A stretch of DNA of 5,900 nucleotides, from positions 908,995 through 914,894 of the forward strand of contig KE356579.1 in assembly GCA_000416085.1 (NCBI GenBank), given 5' to 3'. The stretch comes from a halophilic archaeon J07HX64. Its GTDB lineage: Archaea > Halobacteriota > Halobacteria > Halobacteriales > Haloarculaceae. A program made the translations under genes and the position numbers. Below are positions 1 to 5,471 of the stretch, piece by piece. The stretch's first letter is position 1. Each line of letters opens with the position of its first letter. Under the pieces are notes generated by a model that was not told the DNA's origin, did not search any database, and worked only from the letters and a program-made list of their open reading frames with translations.

Positions 1-33
1 TGTGTCCCGGCACATGTCTGCGCTCTCGCTCAT
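1..33 (-). CDS. N-terminus of a gene running off the left edge
   Basis: The minus strand has an ATG at 33-31 followed by an uninterrupted frame to the window edge, reading MSESADMCRDT. It is too short to identify. The start is supported by context rather than homology: an A/T-rich TATA-like box on the same strand is centred about 26 nt upstream of the ATG, as expected for a leaderless haloarchaeal transcript, and a Met-Ser-Glu-Ser opening is common in haloarchaeal proteins. A second in-frame ATG at 15-13 is possible, but its spacing to the box is worse. The gene has its own promoter, so it need not be cotranscribed with the S66 peptidase gene upstream of it. Function unknown. Confidence 0.5.
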   Translation of the reverse strand, partial: MSESADMCRDT

Positions 34-53
34 ACGCCACTTTTTGATTGGTC

Positions 54-62
54 TAATTTAAT
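54..62 (-). promoter_or_regulatory. TATA box for the left-edge gene
   Basis: Read on the minus strand this is ATTAAATTA, inside the most A/T-rich stretch of the window (about 41-68). Its centre is about 26 nt before the ATG at 33, the spacing that places transcription start on the start codon in leaderless archaeal genes. The assignment rests on sequence and spacing only. Confidence 0.5.
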
Positions 63-77
63 AGTTTTGGTGTTCAC

Positions 78-159
78 ACCACGGCGATCCAGGAGCATCT
101 GCTCCCGCTCCGTGGTTGTTCCGGAATCCGACAGGTTGTAGCATCTGTTCTCGTTCCGG
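78..159. repeat. Two adjacent nested stem-loops with a shared direct repeat
   Basis: Stem-loop 1 has outer arms ACCACGG (78-84) and CCGTGGT (110-116), and inner arms GGAGC (92-96) and GCTCC (101-105). Stem-loop 2 has outer arms CCGGAA (121-126) and TTCCGG (154-159), and inner arms ACAG (131-134) and CTGT (145-148). The 3' half of each contains a 19-nt direct repeat, AGCATCTGYTCYCGYTCCG, at 94-112 and 140-158, with only three C/T differences. The element lies between the end of the S66 peptidase gene (240) and the promoter at 54-62, so it could be its 3' UTR or terminator region, a small RNA, or a protein-binding site. No T-run follows it on the minus strand, so a classic terminator is not indicated. 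The rest of 63-239 shows nothing else. Confidence 0.45.
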
Positions 160-239
160 GCGGGCACCAACCGGTTCGATACAGTCGGGTGAACAGATCA
201 GAAGTCGACGTTCGCCACGCGAGTGTTCGTCTCATCGGA

Positions 240-1313
240 TCACGAGGGGAACATCACCGACTCTGTGGTTGGGTCGACACGCACCCGGTCACCGATCGGG
301 AGCGGGGCAACCGGGGTCGTGTGCCCGAAGTCGAGTCCGGACACCAGAACCGCCTCGGGGTTGTACCGGCGGACGGCATCCCGGACAGCGGTCCACTGCC
401 GCTCACGGTACGTCTCACGGGCATCCTCACCGGGGTCGTGTTCGTGGGTACGGGTTTGCGGACGGCCGACCAGTACGGCGTCGAACCGACCGAGCAGACC
501 GCGCTCACCCATACACGAGAGCATCAGTTCGACCGTTTCTGCACTCGGCAGTTGCTCGGACGTTTCGATTGCGAGCACACTACCCTCGACCGCATCGGGC
601 GACGGACAGGCCCGGTTGCCCGCCAGCAGTCCGTGGAGCACCGAGAGACAGCCTCCCCAGAGTCGACCCTCGACCGTCTCCGCCGGACCGTCCCACTCCC
701 AACCCGGGTTCTCCTCGAACGCCGGGTCTGTGTCCGCGTAGTCGTCGTCCGCCCAATCCACGGGGTCGTCGGTCCAGCGCTCTGCAGGGTCGAGACTCCC
801 GAGTGTCTCGTCGAACAGCGCCCGGCGGAGATACCGCTCGTTGTACGCCGGCAGTCGACCCGCCGTGGCGATGTCGGTCATCAGCGTGCCGCCGTAGTAG
901 GAGACGATACCACAACCCCAGAGGTAACTGGCGAGACACGAGTTGTCGCTCGTGCCGAAAAACCGGGTGGGGTTCTCCCGGAGGATATCCGGGTCGAGGT
1001 GTTTCAGGATCCGTATCTGGTCTGCGCCGCCGATTGTGGCGAACACGGCACTCACGTCCGGGTCGCGGAACGCGCCGTGGATGTCGTCGGCCCGCTCTGC
1101 CGGGTGCTCGGACAGGTACTCGAGCCCTCGCTCGGCTGTCGGGTACACCACCGGGTTCAGGTCGAACCGCTCGCGTAACCGGTCGACCCCGAGGTCGATG
1201 ATATCCGGGTACACCGCCGCCAGACCGCTTGCCGGGGCGACAACCGCAACCTCGTCCCCGGGGGATGCGGCGGGTGGCCGCACGAACGACTCTGGACGGG
1301 TTAGCTCGCGCAT
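240..1313 (-). CDS. S66 family peptidase (LD-carboxypeptidase / MccF-like)
   Basis: This encodes 357 residues. S66 serine peptidases cleave amide bonds next to a C-terminal acidic or D-amino acid residue; bacterial members recycle murein peptides (LdcA) or inactivate microcin C (MccF). The features fit the family. An N-terminal strand (EVAVVAPAS, 21-29) is followed by ATIGGADQIRIL (92-103), then the nucleophile motif FFGTSDNS with Ser122. C-terminal are SVLAIETSE with Glu250, the VLVGRP strand (280-285) and GLDFGHTTPVAPLPIG with His331, giving a Ser-Glu-His triad. There is no signal peptide or membrane segment, so it is probably cytoplasmic. The length resembles MccF-type members, which have an insert between nucleophile and Glu. 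The start is the ATG at 1313: a TATA box sits 25 nt upstream, whereas the frame can only be extended from a TTG at 1475 through Cys/Arg-rich, non-family sequence. Haloarchaea lack murein, so the substrate is unknown. Confidence 0.9.
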   Translation of the reverse strand: MRELTRPESFVRPPAASPGDEVAVVAPASGLAAVYPDIIDLGVDRLRERFDLNPVVYPTAERGLEYLSEHPAERADDIHGAFRDPDVSAVFATIGGADQIRILKHLDPDILRENPTRFFGTSDNSCLASYLWGCGIVSYYGGTLMTDIATAGRLPAYNERYLRRALFDETLGSLDPAERWTDDPVDWADDDYADTDPAFEENPGWEWDGPAETVEGRLWGGCLSVLHGLLAGNRACPSPDAVEGSVLAIETSEQLPSAETVELMLSCMGERGLLGRFDAVLVGRPQTRTHEHDPGEDARETYRERQWTAVRDAVRRYNPEAVLVSGLDFGHTTPVAPLPIGDRVRVDPTTESVMFPS

Positions 1314-1333
1314 ACTGGCATTGACGAGTAGCT

Positions 1334-1342
1334 CTAAAATAA
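1334..1342 (-). promoter_or_regulatory. TATA box for the S66 peptidase gene
   Basis: The minus strand reads TTATTTTAG here, in otherwise GC-rich DNA, centred about 25 nt before the ATG at 1313. The spacing implies a leaderless transcript and supports 1313 as the start. The gene therefore probably has its own promoter in the 158-nt gap after RIO2, although read-through from RIO2 is also possible. Confidence 0.55.
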
Positions 1343-1382
1343 CGACTTCGCCGGGTCGCCGTGACCGTCGCCAGACCGGATT

Positions 1383-1400
1383 CGGTATAGCGACATACCG
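1383..1400. repeat. Short inverted repeat between RIO2 and S66 genes
   Basis: CGGTAT (1383-1388) and ATACCG (1395-1400) form a perfect 6-bp inverted repeat around a 6-nt loop. It lies about 70-90 nt upstream of the S66 start and about 70 nt past the RIO2 stop. It could be a regulator site or a weak RNA hairpin. No T-run follows it on the minus strand. Confidence 0.3.
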
Positions 1401-1471
1401 TTTACAACAGGCACAGGTCGGGAGACACTTGTGGGACGGGTCAGACACTGTTCGACAGGAGCAGACGGCAG

Positions 1472-2380
1472 TCAATCGAGAAACGGCTTCGAGGTGTCGA
1501 ACGAGTCGGTTCGGATCGACTCGGCGAGTCCGTCGGTGTCGAGATCACCGACCGCGCCGGGGTACTTTCGCTGGAAGTAGCCGACGATGTTCTCGATATC
1601 CCGGACGAGCAGTTCGTCGGCGTTCTCGTGGTCGGTCGGAACAGCCTGGGGCCAGTCGAACACCGTGACACCGTCGGTGTCGACGAAGACGTTGTACTCA
1701 CTCATGTCGGCGTGGACGTACCCTTCGCGGTAGGTAGTCGTCATCTCCTCGAGCACGAGGTCGAGCACCGGCCGGGCCTGTGCGGGGTCGAGTTTCGAGC
1801 GCGCGAGTTCGACGGCGTCGATGCGGTCCATCACGATCGCGTGACGATTGTGGTCGATCGGACGCGGGACCGACACCGTCGGGTACAGGCTCTCCAGGGT
1901 CTCGTACTCGCGCTCGGCGGCCTTTCGGGCGGTGTAGAGCCAAGAGACGTGGTCGTGGTCGGCGGTGTACTCGCGCTCGCGGTTCACCTCGCGGAACTCG
2001 GTGTACCCCTCGCGGTGGAACTTCAGCGCGAGCGGCCGGTAGGACCGCACCTCGTAAACATCGCTCTCCTTTCCGACACCCAGCGGTGCACCGACCCCCT
2101 CCAGGGTGTCGCGCTCGGCGAACGTGTGCAGAGCCAGCGCGTCGTACCCCTCGAAGGTGAGCTGGTAGCCGACGTACTGGATCGTCTTTCGCTCCAGCAA
2201 TCCCCGGGTTTCACAGCGGTCGATACGGTAGTCGACCTCCTCGCTCGTCAACCGGGAGAACTCCGGCACCTTCCCGCGGGCGACCCACTCCGAGAACCGC
2301 ATCCCCTGCTCCAGTCCGGAGAGTAGATAGAAATCCTCGTCCTCCAGCTCGGCGATATCGCTCGCGACGTTCCGGACCAT
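1472..2380 (-). CDS. rio2: RIO2 serine/threonine protein kinase (ribosome maturation)
   Basis: This encodes 302 residues, normal for archaeal RIO2. RIO2 is an atypical kinase/ATPase of the cytoplasm that associates with pre-40S particles in eukaryotes and is thought to act in small-subunit maturation in archaea. Residues 1-90 form the RIO2-specific winged-helix domain (opening MVRNVAS, then FYLLSGLEQGMRFSEWV). The RIO kinase domain follows with a phosphate-binding loop GVGKESDVY (101-109), ATP-anchoring Lys120 in LALKFHREG, a hinge around IVMDRIDAVEL (182-192), a catalytic loop HADMSEYN (223-230) with Asp225 and Asn230, and the metal-binding FDWPQ with Asp242. No key residue is missing. The frame can be extended 11 codons to a GTG at 2413, but the ATG at 2380 matches the conserved family start, and the TATA box at 2405-2410 would lie inside the extension. 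The stop is 158 nt before the S66 gene start. Confidence 0.96.
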   Translation of the reverse strand: MVRNVASDIAELEDEDFYLLSGLEQGMRFSEWVARGKVPEFSRLTSEEVDYRIDRCETRGLLERKTIQYVGYQLTFEGYDALALHTFAERDTLEGVGAPLGVGKESDVYEVRSYRPLALKFHREGYTEFREVNREREYTADHDHVSWLYTARKAAEREYETLESLYPTVSVPRPIDHNRHAIVMDRIDAVELARSKLDPAQARPVLDLVLEEMTTTYREGYVHADMSEYNVFVDTDGVTVFDWPQAVPTDHENADELLVRDIENIVGYFQRKYPGAVGDLDTDGLAESIRTDSFDTSKPFLD

Positions 2381-2403
2381 CAGCGATAAGTACTCGCTGG
2401 ATT

Positions 2404-2411
2404 CGTATAAC
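2404..2411 (-). promoter_or_regulatory. TATA box for rio2
   Basis: The minus strand reads GTTATACG, centred about 28 nt before the rio2 ATG at 2380, which fits a leaderless or nearly leaderless transcript. It argues against the upstream GTG start at 2413. Confidence 0.5.
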
Positions 2412-2816
2412 ACCAGCGTCCGCCTCCGAACGTCTCGACTCTCCTGTTTTGTAACACGGTGAACCGCCTCATAATCCTGTGGTTCGAAACCACGAAGCCC
2501 CGTCCCGAGGGCAGTGTTCCCTCGAACGCCCTCTCGCTACCCGATTCGACCACTGTTAAACCATATCTCGCTATACGAAACCGAATTCGGCACGGGCCCG
2601 ACCGGCTCTGCACGCCCAGTCTGGCGCCGGAACGCCCGTGGAGCACAGACAACCATCTGTGAGACCCCCAAAACGTCGCTCACAGAGTTCGACCCCTCAA
2701 TCTGACGAGTCCAGACACTCGAAACCAGACCTGTCAAAGCTGTCTCGACGGACGACGAAACTGGCTCTGTTGCTGTCGGGTCGACGGATAACAGTCGAAC
2801 CGGCCGGCAGTGTCGG
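2412..2816. other. Non-coding gap between the flippase and rio2 genes
   Basis: No convincing gene is visible. Open frames of 60-150 codons occur on both strands, but their translations are Arg/Ser/Pro-rich, lack the acidic composition of the neighbours and show no family motif. Small perfect inverted repeats are present: GTGGTT/AACCAC at 2479-2493 (3-nt loop), CGAGGG/CCCTCG at 2506-2524 (7-nt loop) and CACAGA/TCTGTG at 2644-2661 (6-nt loop). A lower-GC patch at 2555-2590 could contain a promoter, but no start codon with a credible frame follows it. The minus strand has a short T-run at 2670-2673, about 145 nt after the flippase stop, which could contribute to termination. Confidence 0.5.
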
Positions 2817-4373
2817 TCACCCGAGCAGCTTCTGTCGGTACGCGCCGGCGAGTGTCCGGACCACGAGTCGGTCCCGCGGGTCGAGCCCGTACCCCCCGAG
2901 CACGGCCAGATAGACGCCAACCCCGGCCGGGACCCCGACTGCGACGGCCGGCCAACCGGGGACGGTGACCCGAACAGCAAACATCACGCCGAGGGCGACT
3001 AACCCCGCCCCGAGCGGTGGCAGGAACGTTCGGTCGAACGGCCACAGCCCCTCGAACCGGCGGAGCAACACCACCTGGATACCGTTCTGGACAGTGACTG
3101 CCAGCGAGGTCCCCAGAGCGGCACCGGTGAGTCCGAACAGGCTGACAAAGGCGTAGGTCAGCCCGAGATTGAGCACGGCGAGCAGCCAGTCGAGGGTCAT
3201 CCGTGCGTACTGGTGGTTAGTCATCATCAGCAGCCACCCGGTCGCACCGACGGCGCTCCCGACGAACACCCCACCCAGATAGACAACCAGTGGTCTGTAC
3301 CCCTCTGTGTAGGCCGGGCCGAACACGCCGAGCAGGGTCGGTCCAAACGCGACAAACACCGCGAGCACCGGGACCACGGTAGTGACGATGAGCCGCGTCA
3401 CCGAGGTGTAGACGGCGTTCAACTGGTCGACCTGTCCCCTGCTGTAGAGCTCCGATGCAACCGGGGGCAGTAGCTGGTTGAACGAGCGGAGCGGGATCCA
3501 CGCGAGCGCGACCAGCACGAGCACGGCGTTGTAGACACCGGCGGCGCTCGCGGTCAGGAGCAGACCGACCAGGAGCACGTCGAGCCGGTTCTGGAACACC
3601 CGTCCGAACTGGCTCATCGCGGCCGGTGCCGCGTGGTTGTAGAACCGTCGGGCCTCCGCTCGAGCGCCCTGCAGTGTTCCCTGGATCCCCGTTATCTGTC
3701 CCGTGAGCGGAACGATACCGACCGCGAGCAGACCCGTGCAGACGACGATACCACCCGCGACCCCCGCCGACGAGTAGCCGAGCGAGAGCGCGGTGACCCC
3801 GCCGACGAGTCGCACCACCGGGCGGAGCACCCGGTTCAGCACCACCTCACCACGGGCGGATCTGACTGCCCGGAAGATACCGGCACTAGTGCTGACGACA
3901 CCGAGCAGCGCGACGAGAACCCCGAACGCCCGCAGTGTCGCCGGAAACCCGGGTTGTTCGACGGTGATATCGTTGACAAACGGGGCCGAGACCCAGACGA
4001 GTGTGGCGAGCACACCCCCGGAGACCAGGGTGGTCGCGTAGGCCAGACCGACGAGAGTCGACCGGCGCTCCGGGTCGTCCTCGTAGGCCGGGAGATACCG
4101 CTGGAGAGCCGGAACACCACCGAACGTGACGACCCGGACCAGTAGCTGTGCAATCCGCCACGCGAGCGCGTAAACGCCGTACGCGACCGGACCGAGGCCG
4201 CGGGCGAGTATCGCCTCGAGTAGCGTCGTCAGCGCGCGCTGACCGAGGTGGCCGCTGGACGCGACGACAGCGCCGCTGGCGATTGTCAACAGCGCCTCGC
4301 GTTCCTCGTCTGGAACCGACTCTCCGTTACTGGACACTCGTCGTACCACTGTTACTCGACCGGTCGGGGGCAT
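2817..4373 (-). CDS. Polysaccharide flippase-type membrane protein (Wzx/RfbX, MOP superfamily)
   Basis: This encodes 518 residues from the ATG at 4373. Members of this family flip lipid-linked oligosaccharides across the membrane for surface polysaccharide or N-glycan assembly. A short hydrophilic N-terminus (1-27) precedes about 14 hydrophobic segments (roughly 30-55, 62-88, 105-132, 147-170, 182-200, 203-222, 248-272, 275-300, 325-350, 362-385, 393-413, 415-437, 450-470 and 474-496). The family-typical early motif LARGLGPVAYGVYALAWR (56-73) is present, as is a charged cytoplasmic stretch near 232-246 between the two six-helix halves. The length is normal. No glycosyltransferase genes are adjacent, so the substrate cannot be inferred. 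The frame can be extended to a TTG at 4475, which is unlikely. A TATA-like CTACTTATG overlaps the ATG, so a downstream GTG at 4349 or 4337 is a real alternative start. Confidence 0.88.
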   Translation of the reverse strand: MPPTGRVTVVRRVSSNGESVPDEEREALLTIASGAVVASSGHLGQRALTTLLEAILARGLGPVAYGVYALAWRIAQLLVRVVTFGGVPALQRYLPAYEDDPERRSTLVGLAYATTLVSGGVLATLVWVSAPFVNDITVEQPGFPATLRAFGVLVALLGVVSTSAGIFRAVRSARGEVVLNRVLRPVVRLVGGVTALSLGYSSAGVAGGIVVCTGLLAVGIVPLTGQITGIQGTLQGARAEARRFYNHAAPAAMSQFGRVFQNRLDVLLVGLLLTASAAGVYNAVLVLVALAWIPLRSFNQLLPPVASELYSRGQVDQLNAVYTSVTRLIVTTVVPVLAVFVAFGPTLLGVFGPAYTEGYRPLVVYLGGVFVGSAVGATGWLLMMTNHQYARMTLDWLLAVLNLGLTYAFVSLFGLTGAALGTSLAVTVQNGIQVVLLRRFEGLWPFDRTFLPPLGAGLVALGVMFAVRVTVPGWPAVAVGVPAGVGVYLAVLGGYGLDPRDRLVVRTLAGAYRQKLLG

Positions 4374-4478
4374 AAGTAGCGCTATCTCGAACCGGGACAC
4401 GGCAACAGGTTGGTGCACGGAGCGGTGGTGAGGGCAGAGCAGACAGTGGTGATTCGGGCGTCGGTGTGGACCCAAACC

Positions 4479-4486
4479 GATATTAG
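4479..4486 (+). promoter_or_regulatory. TATA box for tRNA-Arg
   Basis: GATATTAG is centred about 27 nt before the mature tRNA 5' end at 4510 and is preceded by the purine-rich CCCAAACC, plausible as a BRE. The spacing puts transcription start at or just before the first tRNA base. Confidence 0.5.
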
Positions 4487-4509
4487 AAGCTACGACAGAG
4501 TTACTGGTG

Positions 4510-4584
4510 GGGCACGTAGCTCAGTCTGGATAGAGCGTCGGACTTCTAATCCGACGGTCGTGGGTTCGAATCCCATCGTGCCCG
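4510..4584 (+). tRNA. tRNA-Arg (anticodon UCU)
   Basis: All arms fold. The acceptor stem is GGGCACG (4510-4516) with CGTGCCC (4577-4583), with discriminator G4584. The D-stem is GCTC (4519-4522) with GAGC (4533-4536). The anticodon stem is TCGGA (4538-4542) with TCCGA (4550-4554), around the loop CTTCTAA with anticodon TCT at 4545-4547. The variable loop is 5 nt (4555-4559). The T-stem is GTGGG (4560-4564) with CCCAT (4572-4576), around TTCGAAT. There is no intron and no encoded CCA. This tRNA reads AGA (and AGG if wobble permits). It is the only plus-strand gene I can support here. Its 3' third is copied several times immediately downstream. Confidence 0.97.
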
Positions 4585-4863
4585 TTGTCTGCGAACGACA
4601 GTGAGCAGCGACGGCACCGGGATTCGAAGTAGAGAAACGCGAGCGGAGCGAGCGTCTCGGGTGGTTCGAATCCCACCGTGCCGGTGAAGCCATCGAGCGT
4701 TTCGCGTAGTTCGAATCCCATCGTGCCCGTTGTCTGCGAACGACAGCGAGCAGCGACGGCACCGGGATTCGAAATAAACGAGTCGCGCGCGGCGAAGCAA
4801 CTGTTTCGCGTAGTTCGAATCCCGTCGTGCCTGTGAAGCCGCTGAGCGTTTCGCGTAGTTCGG
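4565..4863 (+). repeat. Tandem array of tRNA-Arg 3'-end copies (attachment-site-like)
   Basis: Sequence starting TTCGAATCCC and continuing into the acceptor 3' strand (CGTGCC) occurs in forward orientation at 4565 (the tRNA itself), 4665, 4710 and 4814, with a truncated TTCG copy at 4859. Inverted copies (GGCACCGGGATTCGAA) lie at 4613-4628 and 4758-4773. The array is two units, 4565-4709 and 4710-4858 (145 and 149 bp). The segments 4564-4628 and 4709-4773 match at 64 of 65 positions. The units differ mainly in a 36-40 nt internal spacer (4629-4664 and 4774-4813). The second half of each unit shares GAGCGTTTCGCGTAGTTCG. Duplicated tRNA 3' ends are the classic footprint of tyrosine-recombinase integration, but no integrase is in the window. 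The inverted copies and unit tandemness are unusual for a simple att duplication. Confidence 0.9.
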
Positions 4864-4910
4864 ACTTCGCCCGCCGCGAAGTCCCCAGAGGCGGGCGACA
4901 CAAGGCCCGC
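4862..4910. repeat. Two strong hairpins with a competing third helix
   Basis: GGACTTCGC (4862-4870) and GCGAAGTCC (4876-4884) form a perfect 9-bp stem with a 5-nt loop. GCGGGC (4891-4896) and GCCCGC (4905-4910) form a 6-bp stem with an 8-nt loop. CGCCCGCC (4868-4875) can instead pair perfectly with GGCGGGCG (4890-4897), which excludes both others. The element sits between the end of the tRNA-tail array and the natural stop of the nucleotidyltransferase gene at 4920. On the minus strand it is therefore directly in that gene's 3' UTR. It may be a terminator or stability element; no T-run follows it. Confidence 0.6.
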
Positions 4911-4919
4911 GCTGTTGTC

Positions 4920-5389
4920 TCACTCGGCGTGTTCGGACAGGAGAGCGGCCGTGTCGACCGTCCCAGCCGTTCGTACGCGGCCGCCTCGTAGTCGAGCGAG
5001 AGAACTGGGATCTGCGTACCGTCCACATCGACGACAGTTCGATGCTCGGAGACATCGACCGGCGGTTCCCACGTCCCGTCGGCTTGTCGCTTCTGCACCG
5101 CACCCATCACCTCGATACGAATCCCGTCGAGCACGAGCGCACCGAAATGAGAGCGAATCGACCCCGTTTCGGCAAACGACACCGGTTCGACACACTGTTT
5201 CGGAAACAGCTCTTCGACCGCGTAGGCCCCCTCTGCGGTTGTCTGCAGGTCGATATCGTCCGGTGTCAACGCCACACCCTGCAGCGCGAAACTGGTAGAA
5301 CCCGTGAGTGCCCACGTCACGGAACGGTCCGCGAGCCTCGATGAGAGTGTCCCGAGCACGTCGAGATATCGCTCGTCGAGCGAGACCAT
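4920..5389 (-). CDS. Nucleotidyltransferase-fold protein (AbiEii/MNT-like), C-terminal frameshift
   Basis: The frame starts at an ATG (5389) and encodes a DNA polymerase beta-like nucleotidyltransferase fold. WALTGSTSFALQG (26-38) carries the Gly-Ser motif, TPDDIDLQT (42-50) carries the metal-binding Asp pair (Asp45, Asp47), and IRIEVMGA (90-97) supplies the probable third acidic residue, Glu93. Such proteins transfer nucleotides to protein or RNA hydroxyls; some are toxins of two-component systems, but no partner is recognised here. The stretch VLSLDYEAAAYERLGR (129-144) is typical of the family's end. There the original frame seems lost: a one-base shift at about 4955-4960 restores DTAALLSEHAE and a TGA at 4922-4920, giving a 156-residue protein. 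As written, the frame instead continues to 4490 (299 residues) through the repeat array and the tRNA complement. I place the end at the inferred natural stop. The catalytic core is intact, so it may still function. Confidence 0.72.
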
Positions 5390-5419
5390 CCCTACGTAGA
5401 GCTACCGAAATCAGGGGTT

Positions 5420-5428
5420 CTAAAAACC
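5420..5428 (-). promoter_or_regulatory. TATA box for the nucleotidyltransferase gene
   Basis: The minus strand reads GGTTTTTAG here, centred about 35 nt before the ATG at 5389. With the usual box-to-start spacing this predicts a 5' leader of roughly 8 nt. No Shine-Dalgarno sequence is visible in TACGTAGGG before the ATG. Confidence 0.45.
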
Positions 5429-5471
5429 TCGCCTCTACGGTCGACACCGGTCCCGTCTGCCGCGGCCAGCG

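Noticed and set aside
116..1201. Long plus-strand open frames opposite the S66 gene
   Set aside because: They are antisense shadows in GC-rich DNA: Arg/Pro/Ser-rich with no motif, while the minus-strand frame has a complete family signature.
1383..1400. Inverted repeat as an intrinsic terminator for rio2
   Set aside because: No T-run follows it on the minus strand and the stem is only 6 bp; it is kept only as an unexplained inverted repeat.
1314..1475. N-terminal extension of the S66 gene to 1475
   Set aside because: It needs a TTG start, adds a Cys/Arg-rich segment unlike the family, and would place the TATA box at 1334-1342 inside the coding region.
1628..2326. Plus-strand frame opposite rio2
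   Set aside because: It is fully antisense to a gene with all RIO2 motifs, and its Val/Arg/Leu-rich product has no recognisable features.
2380..2980. Small frames in the gap between the flippase and rio2 genes on both strands
   Set aside because: Their composition is unlike the acidic neighbouring proteins, they overlap real genes or their promoter, and no promoter box or family motif supports any of them.
4661..4830. Additional tRNA genes after tRNA-Arg
   Set aside because: Only the T-loop and acceptor 3' segment recur. No D-arm, anticodon arm or matching 5' acceptor strand precedes the copies, so they are fragments.
4565..4863. CRISPR array
   Set aside because: There are only two units, the repeat includes the tRNA 3' end and inverted copies, and spacing and spacer lengths do not match a CRISPR array; no cas gene is present.
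4490..4919. Minus-strand coding sequence running through the repeats and tRNA, with repeated GFEPTT / WDSN-type peptides
   Set aside because: These peptides are the reverse translation of the tRNA T-arm and acceptor tail copies, a familiar source of spurious proteins. The repetition is explained by the DNA array, and the natural stop of the nucleotidyltransferase is inferred at 4920.
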